A stretch of 32,998 nt of DNA, taken from contig CAWUJT010000012.1 in assembly GCA_963922715.1 (NCBI GenBank), positions 1 through 32,998 of the forward strand. Direction: 5' to 3'. Position 1 is the stretch's first letter, and every line of letters starts with the position of its first letter. The notes beneath the pieces were generated by a model that ran no database searches, had not been told where the DNA came from, and saw only the letters and a program-made list of their open reading frames with translations. The position numbers and the translations under genes were made by a program. Shown piece by piece: positions 23,140-31,722 of this stretch. The DNA is from CAWUJT01 sp963922715 (lineage in GTDB: Bacteria; Pseudomonadota; Alphaproteobacteria; Rhodobacterales; Rhodobacteraceae).

Positions 23140-24792
23140 TTACATATTTGGGTAATTTGGTCCATCGCCACCTTGTGGTGTGACCCATGTGATATTTTCG
23201 CTCGGATCTTTAATGTCACAGGTCTTACAATGCACACAATTTTGGAAATTTATTACAAATCTTGGATTGTGTCCCTCATCCTCGACCACTTCGTAGACAC
23301 CTGCCGGGCAATATCGTTGCGCAGGTTCATCATAATCGGGCAGATTGATGGAGATCGGCACATCGGGATTGGTCAGGCGTAAGTGTGCAGGCTGGCTTTC
23401 CTCATGGTTTGTCATTGAAAAACTCACATTCGTGAGACGGTCAAAACTCAGCACGCCATCGGGCTTCGGATAGTCAATCGGCGCGTGATCAGCGGATTTT
23501 CCAGTGGCCTCGGCGTCGTTTTTGCCGTGTTTGAGCGTTCCAAAAGGTGTCCAGCCGATCAGATTGGCGATCCACATATCAAATCCGCCCCCCATCAAAG
23601 AGGCCATCAAGCCATATTTTGACCACAGGGGTTTGACGTTTTTGACGCGCTTGAGGTCTTTGGCAATCGGACCCGTACGCAATGCAGTTTCATAATGTCT
23701 GAGTGTATCTCCAGAACGTCCCGCTTTGATTGCCTCAAACGCCGCCTCGGCCGCATGTATGCCAGAGAACATGGCATTGTGATTGCCTTTGATGCGCGGC
23801 ACATTGACCAGACCCGCCGAACAGCCCAAAAGCGCCCCCCCTGGAAACGCAACTTGCGGGATCGATTGCCACCCGCCTTCGCTGATGGCGCGTGCGCCAT
23901 AGGCCACGCGCTTTCCGCCTTTTAACAGATCGGCCACCATGGGATGATGCTTGAAGCGTTGGAATTCCATGTAAGGGAACAGATGCGGATTTTCGTAATT
24001 CAAATGCACGACAAATCCGACATAGACTTGATTGTTATCGAGATGATAAATGAACGATCCGCCCCCCGCATTATGCCCCAACGGCCAACCCATAGTGTGG
24101 ACCACCCGGCCTTGCCGGTGTTTTTCGGGATCGATCTCCCAGATCTCTTTCATGCCCAGTCCATATTTTTGAACATCACAGTCACGATCCAGGTTGAATT
24201 GAGCAATGGCTTGCTTCGACAGCGACCCACGCACCCCTTCGCTCAGAAACACATATTTCCCATGCAGCTCCATCCCGGGTTCTGTATCCGGGCCAATGGA
24301 TCCGTCAGGCTCTAGCCCAAAGACGCCTGCGACAACCCCTTTGACAGACCCATCCTCTCGATACACGAGCTCTGAACACGCCATGCCGGGGAAGATTTCC
24401 ACGCCCAATGCCTCGGCATGTTCCGCCATCCAGCGGCAGACATTGCCCATAGAGACGATATAATTGCCGTGGTTGTTCATCAGCGGCGGCATCAAAACGT
24501 TCGGCAGGCGTAAAGCCCCTGCTTCTCCAAGGACATAAAAGCGGTCCTCTTTCACAGGTACAGTGATGGGCGCGCCTTTTTCACTCCAATCCGGGATCAA
24601 CGCATCAAGGCCAGAGGGGTCGAGCACCGCGCCTGAAAGAATATGCGCGCCCACCTCAGACCCTTTTTCCAACACAACAACCGAAAGATCGGCATCAAGT
24701 TGCTTAAGACGAATAGCCGCCGAAAGCCCCGCTGGGCCTGCCCCAACGATAACCACATCATAGTCCATGTGTTCGCGCGCAATCTCTGCCAT
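23140..24792 (-). CDS. etfD: Electron transfer flavoprotein-ubiquinone oxidoreductase
   Basis: Passes electrons from ETF, reduced by acyl-CoA and other dehydrogenases, to ubiquinone at the inner membrane. The 550-residue protein has an FAD-binding Rossmann motif VVIVGAGPAGLSAAIRL (about 13-29), the EKGSEVGAHILSGAVLDP segment, and a C-terminal 4Fe-4S domain with Cys495, Cys519, Cys522 and Cys525 in the patterns RYCPAGVYE and NCVHCKTCDIK. All cluster ligands are present. The start at 24792 has GGGGTATAGG just upstream and a promoter about 30-60 bases further. Sometimes called etfQO. Confidence 0.96.
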   Translation of the reverse strand: MAEIAREHMDYDVVIVGAGPAGLSAAIRLKQLDADLSVVVLEKGSEVGAHILSGAVLDPSGLDALIPDWSEKGAPITVPVKEDRFYVLGEAGALRLPNVLMPPLMNNHGNYIVSMGNVCRWMAEHAEALGVEIFPGMACSELVYREDGSVKGVVAGVFGLEPDGSIGPDTEPGMELHGKYVFLSEGVRGSLSKQAIAQFNLDRDCDVQKYGLGMKEIWEIDPEKHRQGRVVHTMGWPLGHNAGGGSFIYHLDNNQVYVGFVVHLNYENPHLFPYMEFQRFKHHPMVADLLKGGKRVAYGARAISEGGWQSIPQVAFPGGALLGCSAGLVNVPRIKGNHNAMFSGIHAAEAAFEAIKAGRSGDTLRHYETALRTGPIAKDLKRVKNVKPLWSKYGLMASLMGGGFDMWIANLIGWTPFGTLKHGKNDAEATGKSADHAPIDYPKPDGVLSFDRLTNVSFSMTNHEESQPAHLRLTNPDVPISINLPDYDEPAQRYCPAGVYEVVEDEGHNPRFVINFQNCVHCKTCDIKDPSENITWVTPQGGDGPNYPNM

Positions 24793-24821
24793 CCTATACC
24801 CCTTTGCTATGTGTTTTCGTG

Positions 24822-24850
24822 GTTATGCGCTGGCCTAGCCCATAGGTCAA
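24822..24850 (-). promoter_or_regulatory. Sigma-70-type promoter for ETF-QO
   Basis: On the minus strand, TTGACC (24850-24845) and CATAAC (24827-24822) are separated by 17 bases. The -35 hexamer matches at five positions and the -10 at four. The predicted start near 24815 leaves a leader of about 23 bases to the ATG at 24792. Confidence 0.45.
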
Positions 24851-24938
24851 TTGTGACGCTGCATCCCGGAAAACTTTCAACATTATCTCTTTGCCAAATG
24901 GGTCTTGGCGCTTAAATCATCAAGAAAGGAATGCTCAC

Positions 24939-25247
24939 ATGCCATATATCTACATTTTGCTGGTCATTCTCGGGACTATATTGCCATGGCGGCATTTCTA
25001 CGCTTGGTTTGATGAAAATGGCTGGCAGCTTCAACCCCTTATTCAAGCCTGGTATGTCAATGAAAGCACAACGGGCCTTACATGGGATTTGACCATCGCC
25101 GCCGTGACGCTGACGATTTGGATTGTGCACGAAAGCATAACGCGCAAAAACTGGCGCGGTCTTTGGGCCATTCCTGCGACATACGCCATCGGTGTGTCCG
25201 CTGGTCTGCCGCTTTACCTTCTGCTGCGGATGCGGCAAGCATCTTGA
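24939..25247 (+). CDS. DUF2834 family membrane protein
   Basis: A 102-residue integral membrane protein with three hydrophobic segments (about 2-17, 47-62 and 76-97) and the DUF2834 pattern: LLVILGTILPWRHFYAW at the N-terminus, LTWDLTIAAVTLTIWIV in the middle, and IPATYAIGVSAGLPLYLLLR at the end. The function of the family is unknown. The ATG at 24939 has AAAGGA 8 bases upstream; an in-frame extension to 24891 lacks family similarity. The stop codon immediately precedes the lysA ATG (TGAATG), so lysA is probably in the same transcript and coupled. Confidence 0.85.
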   Translation: MPYIYILLVILGTILPWRHFYAWFDENGWQLQPLIQAWYVNESTTGLTWDLTIAAVTLTIWIVHESITRKNWRGLWAIPATYAIGVSAGLPLYLLLRMRQAS

Positions 25248-26528
25248 ATGGACCATTTCCTTTATAAAAACGGGATATTGCACGCGGAAGATGTTCTCTT
25301 ACCCGTTATTGCACGGGAGGTGGGCACCCCGGTCTATGTGTATTCCACCGCGACTTTGACGCGCCACTACCAACTTTTTGAGGACGCTCTGGCCGGTTTG
25401 CCGCATTTGATCTGCTTTGCGATGAAATCAAATTCCAACCAGGCTGTGATAAAGACGCTTGCTGAACTTGGGGCCGGTATGGATGTCGTCTCGGGCGGGG
25501 AATACGCGCGAGCCCGCGCCGCTGGCGTGCCTGGCGAACGGATTGTGTTTTCAGGTGTTGGGAAAACCCGCGATGAAATGAGGCTGGCGCTGACAAACGG
25601 CGTGCGTCAATTCAATGTGGAAAGTGAACCTGAAATGCACGCGCTCAGTACAACGGCACTGGCATTAGGGCTGCGCGCGCCGATTACGCTTCGCATCAAT
25701 CCAGATGTGGACGCAAAGACCCATGCAAAAATCTCGACAGGGCGGGCTGAGGATAAATTCGGCATTCCCATTTCTAAAGCCCATCACGCCTATGCCATGG
25801 CGGCTTCTTTACCAGGTCTTCAGGTGGTTGGGATTGATGTGCATATCGGCTCACAACTGACAGAGCTCGCCCCGTTCGAACAGGCCTATCAGAAAATCGT
25901 AGAGCTGACCCATCAGTTGCGTGCCGCAGGTCATACCATCGAACGCCTTGATCTAGGGGGCGGTCTTGGGATCCCCTATGAACGCTCCAATTCTGTTCCG
26001 CCCCTGCCTTTGGAGTATGGGGCCATGGTCAAGCGCGTCGTCCATGATTTGGATGTTGAGGTGGAGATAGAACCAGGGCGGCTTATTTCCGGCAACGCCG
26101 GTATCCTGCTGGCACAAATCCTTTATGTCAAAGAGGGTGAGGGGCGTAAGTTTCTGATCTTGGATGCCGCCATGAATGATTTGATTCGTCCCTCTATGTA
26201 TGCCGCGCATCACGACATTGTTCCAATCCATGAACCGGAACCAGCTGCTAAGACCACACCGTTCGATATCGTTGGGCCAGTCTGTGAAAGTGGCGACACA
26301 TTCGCCAAACAACGCCTGTTGCCCGACTGTATGGCGGGGGATTTGATTGCGTTTCGCTCCGCCGGTGCCTATGGGGCGGTTATGGCGAGCGAATATAATT
26401 CACGCCCTCTTGTGCCGGAAGTGTTGGTGAAGCAGGATCAATTTGCGGTGATCCGCCCGCGTCCCACCTATGAAGAGATGATAAATCGCGATATACTTCC
26501 CCAATGGCTCACAGATGAAACCACCTAA
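25248..26528 (+). CDS. lysA: Diaminopimelate decarboxylase
   Basis: Makes lysine from meso-diaminopimelate, the last step of lysine biosynthesis, with pyridoxal phosphate. The 426-residue protein shows the PLP lysine in LICFAMKSNSNQAV (Lys60), VDVHIGSQ-type segment GIDVHIGSQLTEL, the phosphate-binding LDLGGGLGIPY, substrate/PLP contacts EIEPGRLISGNAG and GPVCESGDTFAK (with the catalytic Cys), and GAYGAVMASEYNSRP near the C-terminus. It starts directly after the DUF2834 stop without an independent ribosome-binding site, which supports coupling. Its 3' end overlaps the next gene by 14 bases if that gene starts at 26515. Confidence 0.96.
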   Translation: MDHFLYKNGILHAEDVLLPVIAREVGTPVYVYSTATLTRHYQLFEDALAGLPHLICFAMKSNSNQAVIKTLAELGAGMDVVSGGEYARARAAGVPGERIVFSGVGKTRDEMRLALTNGVRQFNVESEPEMHALSTTALALGLRAPITLRINPDVDAKTHAKISTGRAEDKFGIPISKAHHAYAMAASLPGLQVVGIDVHIGSQLTELAPFEQAYQKIVELTHQLRAAGHTIERLDLGGGLGIPYERSNSVPPLPLEYGAMVKRVVHDLDVEVEIEPGRLISGNAGILLAQILYVKEGEGRKFLILDAAMNDLIRPSMYAAHHDIVPIHEPEPAAKTTPFDIVGPVCESGDTFAKQRLLPDCMAGDLIAFRSAGAYGAVMASEYNSRPLVPEVLVKQDQFAVIRPRPTYEEMINRDILPQWLTDETT

Positions 26529-29034
26529 GAGACACGGCATGCATATTCCCAAACCCCTCATATGGCCTATGCGATGGACATGGATCGGTTTGCTTGCCGA
26601 ACGGATCACACAACATTTCTGGCCGCTGTGGAGCGTTCTTTTTGCAGCGATTGCGGTTTGGGGAACGGGGTGGCTGCCAGAGATGCCTCTGGTCATTTGG
26701 GCGGTCTATGCTGTGTTTGCCAGTGGCATTGTCGGCGCACTCTGGTTTGCCCGCCATTTCAAAATGCCGTCCGTGCAAGATGCGCTGTCGCGACTGGACC
26801 AAAAGCTTGCTGGGTATCCGATCCAGGCGCTTATGGATACACAGGGCAGCGGACACAACGATCTTGTCACCCATGCATTATGGGAAAAACACCTTGAGCG
26901 TATGGCAGCACGGCTGACAGCGGCGCGCGCGGTAGAGCCTGATTTGAAAGTGGCCCGGTCTGATCCCTTTGCCCTGCGATATGTGGCGGTTTTGACCCTG
27001 GCTGTGACCGTGCTGTTTGGTGGGGTCTGGCGCGGCGCGGACCTGTCAACGGGGTTGGGAGCAAATCCAGCGCAAGCTATTCAGGCAGGCCCAAGCTGGG
27101 AAATTTGGCTTGAACCCCCAAGATATACCGGTAAGCCGACACTTTATCTTGCCGATATTCCGCCCGGACCCGTTGAGGTTCCGGTTGGCAGCCAAGTGAT
27201 CGTACGGCTTTATGGACCTGCGGGGACGCTCGCCATAGAAGAAGATATATCAGACGCCCCAGAGAAAAATCTCTCTGACACCTCTCAGAGTTTCAGTGTC
27301 GTGCGGTCTGGCAATCTGCGCGTCAGCGGGGATCGTGAAGACCCTGTTTGGTCTGTGGTCGCCTTACCAGATTTGGCCCCTAAGATACGGCCAGAGGATA
27401 TGCCACGCCATAATCCGCCATTTGCAATGCGCCTGCCTTTTTCGGCGGAAGATGACTATGCCGTCAGAAGTGCCGAGGCGCATATTCAAATCGACCTTGA
27501 CGCCGTGGACCGTCGCTATGGTCTTGCCATCCCCCCTGAAGAGCGTCCTGATTTAATTCTGGCGCTACCTTTACCGATTGTCGGAACACGCCAGGAATTT
27601 TCGGACGTCTTGGATGAAGATGTCTCTGAACACCCTTTTGCAAACCTACCTGTTACAATTTCGCTTCGGGCCACAGACGACACAGACCAAACCGGCCAAG
27701 CAGACCCGTTTACCGCAGAACTTCCGGGCCATAGCTTTTTCAATCCGCTCGCCAACGCGCTGGCCGAAGCGCGCCGCGATTTGCTTTGGTCCAGGCAAAA
27801 CCAGGAACGCACCAGCCAAATTCTGCGTGCTATAACCTTCAACGCGGCAGGGCGGTTTTCCACACACGAAGGCTTTGTGCTCACACGCAAGGCTATTCAC
27901 GCCTTGGAACAGAAAGAAGATTTCACCTCTGCGCGCAGAGACTCCATTGCAGAGACTTTATGGCTGGCGGCTTTACGTGAAGAAGCCGGAAACATCGACT
28001 CGGCCTTGGCCCGTTTGCGGCAGGCCCAAGAGCGCCTCAGAGAAGCGATTCGTCAAGGCGCCTCCCAAGAGGAAATCGAACGCCTCATGGAAGAAATGCA
28101 AGAGGCCATGGACAATTACATCAACCAGTTGGCCCAAGAGCAAGCGCGCACCCAAACACAGACGGATCAACCCGATCAAGACCGTGAGCAACAAGAAATT
28201 ACGCGCGATCAACTGGAAGAACTTTTTGACCGTATTCAAGAGTTGATGGAGCAAGGGCGCACGGCAGAGGCCATGCAGCTTCTTGAAGAGATGCAACAGA
28301 TGCTGGAAAATCTTGAAGTGACACAAGGTCAGAACGGTCAAGGACAGAATCAGTCTGGGACGCCTGGACAACAATCCATGGAAAGCCTTCGAGAAACCTT
28401 GCGAGATCAACAGGGGTTGAGCGATGAGGCCTTCCGCCGCTTGCAAGAATCTTTCAATAATGATCCAGGTAATCAACCCGGCCAGGAAGGTGAGCCAAAC
28501 CAAGGGCAGGATGATGGATCTGGTTCAGAGCCTGGTCAAGGAGAGTTGAGCGACCGCCAACAAGCCCTGCGCGATAGTTTAAACAGACTTCTTGAGGGGC
28601 TTCCAAACATGGGATCAGAAGCAGGCAATGCCGTTGAAGACGCGCTCGACCAAGCGGGCCGCGCCATGGAAGACGCGACTGACAATCTTGAGGGTGACCG
28701 TCTGGCTGACGCGATCGACGATCAGGCGCGCGCGATGGATGCGCTGCGTGATGCGCTGGATCAACTCGGCAGAGCTTTGGCCCAAGCGCAACAAAATGAC
28801 CAAAATCTGGGGTCCGAGCAAAGTGGATTTGAAAATCGCGCACAACAGCAAGATCCCTTGGGACGCCGATCAGGAACATTAGGGAACCTTGGCACCAATG
28901 ATGAGATGCTTTCGGAAGATGACCAACGTCGCAGGGCGCGTGACCTACTTGACGAGATACGGCGTCGGTCTGCCGAGCAGGATCGTTCTGAAAATGAAAG
29001 AGATTATCTCAACCGATTACTTGATAGATTCTAA
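26515..29034 (+). CDS. Large DUF4175 (TIGR02302-type) membrane protein
   Basis: An 839-residue protein with hydrophobic segments near 34-50, 55-78 and 152-170, then a large domain (about 190-440) probably on the far side of the membrane. Residues about 490-600 are a Glu/Gln-rich coiled coil (EEIERLMEEMQEAMDNYIN, DQLEELFDRIQELMEQG), followed by a Gln/Gly/Pro-rich linker (about 602-680) and an acidic helical C-terminus. Arrangement, length and position after lysA match the DUF4175/TIGR02302 family of Alphaproteobacteria, whose function is unknown. The start at 26515 overlaps lysA; an ATG at 26539 is an alternative and neither has a strong ribosome-binding site. Confidence 0.85.
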   Translation: MKPPKRHGMHIPKPLIWPMRWTWIGLLAERITQHFWPLWSVLFAAIAVWGTGWLPEMPLVIWAVYAVFASGIVGALWFARHFKMPSVQDALSRLDQKLAGYPIQALMDTQGSGHNDLVTHALWEKHLERMAARLTAARAVEPDLKVARSDPFALRYVAVLTLAVTVLFGGVWRGADLSTGLGANPAQAIQAGPSWEIWLEPPRYTGKPTLYLADIPPGPVEVPVGSQVIVRLYGPAGTLAIEEDISDAPEKNLSDTSQSFSVVRSGNLRVSGDREDPVWSVVALPDLAPKIRPEDMPRHNPPFAMRLPFSAEDDYAVRSAEAHIQIDLDAVDRRYGLAIPPEERPDLILALPLPIVGTRQEFSDVLDEDVSEHPFANLPVTISLRATDDTDQTGQADPFTAELPGHSFFNPLANALAEARRDLLWSRQNQERTSQILRAITFNAAGRFSTHEGFVLTRKAIHALEQKEDFTSARRDSIAETLWLAALREEAGNIDSALARLRQAQERLREAIRQGASQEEIERLMEEMQEAMDNYINQLAQEQARTQTQTDQPDQDREQQEITRDQLEELFDRIQELMEQGRTAEAMQLLEEMQQMLENLEVTQGQNGQGQNQSGTPGQQSMESLRETLRDQQGLSDEAFRRLQESFNNDPGNQPGQEGEPNQGQDDGSGSEPGQGELSDRQQALRDSLNRLLEGLPNMGSEAGNAVEDALDQAGRAMEDATDNLEGDRLADAIDDQARAMDALRDALDQLGRALAQAQQNDQNLGSEQSGFENRAQQQDPLGRRSGTLGNLGTNDEMLSEDDQRRRARDLLDEIRRRSAEQDRSENERDYLNRLLDRF

Positions 29035-29092
29035 ATAACCCTCTCAACCGCATACTTAACCTTCATCGCCTTCATTCAACTTAGCATAACGT

Positions 29093-29980
29093 CTATCTGG
29101 CCTGTATAGCTGAGTAGGCCGCGTTTCCAAGTCTATTTACAATATCATCGACAGAAGTGTTGATATAAAGCCGTGCACTGTCGATCAACATACCAAAGCT
29201 GTCTAAAAAACGTTCCGTAGCGGGAAGGACGCCAACGATATTAGGTGTGAGTACATAGAGACCAACAGTAATTATGCCTAACACAACCACAAGACCAAAC
29301 CCAAAACGCGCCGACCGACTGCCTTTTGCCTCATTCAACACCTCAAGCTCGGCATCATCCATATCCATATCCATATCCGATAATGAACGTTCATCCGGTT
29401 CAAGAGTTGAATTTATTTCTTCGATATCTGGCAAAAGATCACGCCGTGATGTCGCTTTTTGCTCCACCGCTTCATCCTGGGGCGAGTCTTGGTCTTCAGT
29501 TTCGTCTTCAGGATACTCATTAGGTGATAACGATGCTGTCATCATAGTATCTTGGGCAGTATATTGCATACTGTTATTTTGAAATGCTTTCGGTCGTCTG
29601 GGACGTATTTTATTATCTTCCAATTGTGATCGTTGTTCATCTTCCGGACTTTGTATAGGGACAATATCTGGCTGTATTTCAGCACCATCGACTTCTCTGG
29701 CCCTTAATCGTGTTTCTTGTTCGGCCTCTTCCCGTAATATATTCAGCCCGCTTTCCGCTTTAGTTGTGGTTGCGCGCCCAGGTTCTTGTACCGGATTTAT
29801 CCGCCCTTCTGAAAATTCAACATTTTCCGCAGACACTATGCTTTGGTTTGCAACTCTCTCTTTACCTGGTTCAAACCAGGTGGTCCCGCAATTAGAACAT
29901 TGAAGGTCGCGTCCTTTTGCTGGAATAATGGACTCATCAATTTCATATTGCGCCCCGCAGTTTGGACAAATGAGACGCAT
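29093..29980 (-). CDS. Zinc-ribbon membrane protein (MJ0042-type)
   Basis: A 295-residue protein with an N-terminal zinc ribbon: CPNC at residues 5-8 and CSNC at 28-31, in the MJ0042-type pattern with GTTWFEPG after it. A long acidic, low-complexity region follows (about 45-225, including an MDMDMDD stretch encoded by a six-base tandem repeat), then one membrane helix (about 231-249, GLVVVLGIITVGLYVLTP) and a short C-terminal domain. The start at 29980 is preceded by GGGAG 10 bases upstream; an upstream in-frame start (30010) would precede the ribbon with unsupported residues. It is divergent from ftsE and convergent with the DUF4175 gene. The function is unknown. Confidence 0.85.
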   Translation of the reverse strand: MRLICPNCGAQYEIDESIIPAKGRDLQCSNCGTTWFEPGKERVANQSIVSAENVEFSEGRINPVQEPGRATTTKAESGLNILREEAEQETRLRAREVDGAEIQPDIVPIQSPEDEQRSQLEDNKIRPRRPKAFQNNSMQYTAQDTMMTASLSPNEYPEDETEDQDSPQDEAVEQKATSRRDLLPDIEEINSTLEPDERSLSDMDMDMDDAELEVLNEAKGSRSARFGFGLVVVLGIITVGLYVLTPNIVGVLPATERFLDSFGMLIDSARLYINTSVDDIVNRLGNAAYSAIQAR

Positions 29981-30004
29981 GTTATATTTCTCCCAGAAGG
30001 ATTT

Positions 30005-30020
30005 TTCCAAAATATTGGAA
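30005..30020. repeat. Perfect inverted repeat in the zinc-ribbon/ftsE divergent region
   Basis: TTCCAA (30005-30010), four bases and TTGGAA (30015-30020) form a perfect inverted repeat with 6-base arms. It lies 25 bases upstream of the zinc-ribbon gene start, a possible operator position. The regulator cannot be named. Confidence 0.45.
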
Positions 30021-30091
30021 TATATTAACAGCTTTTTACAGAATTTTCCAGGAGATTGAGCAGAGTTTTAGACAATTTTTTTTCTATATTA

Positions 30092-30121
30092 TTGATATTA
30101 AGGCTGATATTTTGCCATAAT
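30092..30121 (+). promoter_or_regulatory. Sigma-70-type promoter for ftsEX-plsC
   Basis: TTGATA (30092-30097) and CATAAT (30116-30121) are 18 bases apart and each matches the consensus at five of six positions. The predicted start near 30128 gives a leader of about 18 bases, which would contain mostly the small hairpin just before the ftsE ATG. Confidence 0.55.
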
Positions 30122-30145
30122 AAAGAACAGTAGGCGAAAGACGCC

Positions 30146-30823
30146 ATGATTAAAATTCAAAATGTAAATTATCGCTATGGTGCGCGCGCGCTGCTGTCTA
30201 ATATGAATTTAGAACTCATGCAGGGGTCGTTTCATTTTCTAACAGGCCCCAGCGGGTCAGGAAAAACAACATTCTTGAAACTGTGTTACGGAGATCTGCA
30301 GCCAACAAGTGGCCATCTGAGCCTTTTTGGCGAACCAATCACGGATCTCAACCGTGACGAAATTGCAGATGCTCGCCGCCGGATTGGTGTTGTTCACCAA
30401 GACTGTAATTTCTTGGATCACTTATGCTTGGCGGAAAATATCGTCCTGCCCCTTCGTGTTTCGGGCCAAACGGCGCGCATAAACGCAAAAGACCTGCAGG
30501 AGCTTCTGGCCTGGGTTGGATTGGCTGAACACAGCCAATCTTTTCCGCCTGAGTTATCGGGTGGAGAGCGTCAACGCGCAGCGATTGCTCGGGCGGTTAT
30601 TATGGACCCAGACATGATTTTAGCAGATGAGCCAACTGGAAATATCGATTGGGAGATGTCATTGAAATTGATGCAACTGCTGGTCAGCCTGAATAAAATG
30701 GGCAAGACGATTGTCGTGGCCACCCACGATATGGCATTGATCCGATCGATAAAGCCCCATCTGAATGCGCGTGTATTGCGTATCCAAAATGGAGGCATTC
30801 AACTTGCGGGAGCCGATCTATGA
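30146..30823 (+). CDS. ftsE: Cell-division ATP-binding protein FtsE
   Basis: FtsE is the cytoplasmic ATPase of the FtsEX complex, which controls peptidoglycan hydrolysis at the division site. The 225-residue protein has Walker A GPSGSGKT (34-41), a Q-loop in GVVHQD (81-86), the signature LSGGERQR (137-144), Walker B MILADEPTG (157-165) and the H-loop in ATHD near 196. Size and the absence of any extra domain fit FtsE; ftsX following with an ATGA overlap settles it against other ABC ATPases such as LolD. No clear ribosome-binding site precedes the ATG; instead a GGCG/CGCC hairpin abuts it. Confidence 0.95.
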   Translation: MIKIQNVNYRYGARALLSNMNLELMQGSFHFLTGPSGSGKTTFLKLCYGDLQPTSGHLSLFGEPITDLNRDEIADARRRIGVVHQDCNFLDHLCLAENIVLPLRVSGQTARINAKDLQELLAWVGLAEHSQSFPPELSGGERQRAAIARAVIMDPDMILADEPTGNIDWEMSLKLMQLLVSLNKMGKTIVVATHDMALIRSIKPHLNARVLRIQNGGIQLAGADL

Positions 30824-31722
30824 CGATGGTAACAGCAGGTCTGAAGTTATTGCGCTCCCGCCATGCTATGGATACGATCGTTCCCCATTCTGGTTTCAGT
30901 GTATGGCTCACGGTTTTGGCGTCTGTGACAATGAGTTTTCTTGCCGTGTTTGCGCTCGCCCTCTCAGTCACGACAGCACAGCTGGCTATGCGCTGGTCAG
31001 AAAGCCTTGCCCGCAACACGACGGTCCGCATTCTTGCGCCTGCAGGACAACAACGTCTGCAAACCGAACGCGCCCTAGAGATTCTCAGGGCAACACCTGG
31101 TGTTGCCTCTGCCCAAGCCATCAGCCCAGAGGACTTACAAACCCTTTTGACACCTTGGTTGGGACCTGACACCCCCATAGACACATTGCCGGTTCCAACG
31201 TTGATAGATGTCATAGAAACACCGAACGGATATGATACCGAGGGCCTTCGACTGAGACTTGCTGCCGAAATCCCCAGCGCCGTTCTCGACGATCATGAAA
31301 GATGGCGAAGGCCCTTGGTGGATGCGGCAAACCACCTACAGCGGCTTGGCATCCTATCCTTGGGTTTGATTTTCCTTACAACAGCGATCATCGTGAGTTT
31401 GGCGGCGCAATCCGCTCTTTCGGCAAACGTACAAGTGATCCATGTTTTGCGGCTGATTGGCGCACGCGATCTTTATATCGTGCGGGCGTTTGTGCGCCGT
31501 TTTACGCGCCGTGCCTTTTGGGGGGCGTTGGTGGGCGCGTTATTTGGTATGGCAGCGGTCGCCCTCATACCAGAAGCCGCAGATACCCAAGGGTTTCTAA
31601 CCGGGCTCGGATTTCAAGGCTGGACATGGCTCATACCTCTTTTTCTCGCCCCTATTTCTGGCGCGATTGCCTATCTCGCCACACGGCTTGCTGCTTTTCA
31701 TTCTCTGAAAGGAATGGCCTAG
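30820..31722 (+). CDS. ftsX: Cell-division permease-like protein FtsX
   Basis: FtsX is the membrane partner of FtsE; its periplasmic loop activates murein hydrolases or their regulators. The 300-residue protein has a first membrane helix (about 30-52), a periplasmic domain (about 55-165, with TVRILAPAGQQ and a SAQAISPEDLQTLL segment), and three C-terminal helices (about 175-195, 228-248 and 268-290). The start overlaps the ftsE stop (ATGA) and the stop TAG overlaps the GTG of the acyltransferase gene, so all three genes appear coupled. Confidence 0.93.
   Translation: MTMVTAGLKLLRSRHAMDTIVPHSGFSVWLTVLASVTMSFLAVFALALSVTTAQLAMRWSESLARNTTVRILAPAGQQRLQTERALEILRATPGVASAQAISPEDLQTLLTPWLGPDTPIDTLPVPTLIDVIETPNGYDTEGLRLRLAAEIPSAVLDDHERWRRPLVDAANHLQRLGILSLGLIFLTTAIIVSLAAQSALSANVQVIHVLRLIGARDLYIVRAFVRRFTRRAFWGALVGALFGMAAVALIPEAADTQGFLTGLGFQGWTWLIPLFLAPISGAIAYLATRLAAFHSLKGMA

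Noticed and set aside
27973..28503. Hydrophobic 176-codon frame antisense to the DUF4175 gene
   Set aside because: Leu-rich product is the mirror of the Glu/Gln-rich coiled-coil coding region; no independent evidence.
31302..31721. Upstream extension of the acyltransferase frame through ftsX
   Set aside because: The extra 140 residues are out of frame with confident ftsX and lack acyltransferase features; the GTG at 31722 has a good ribosome-binding site.
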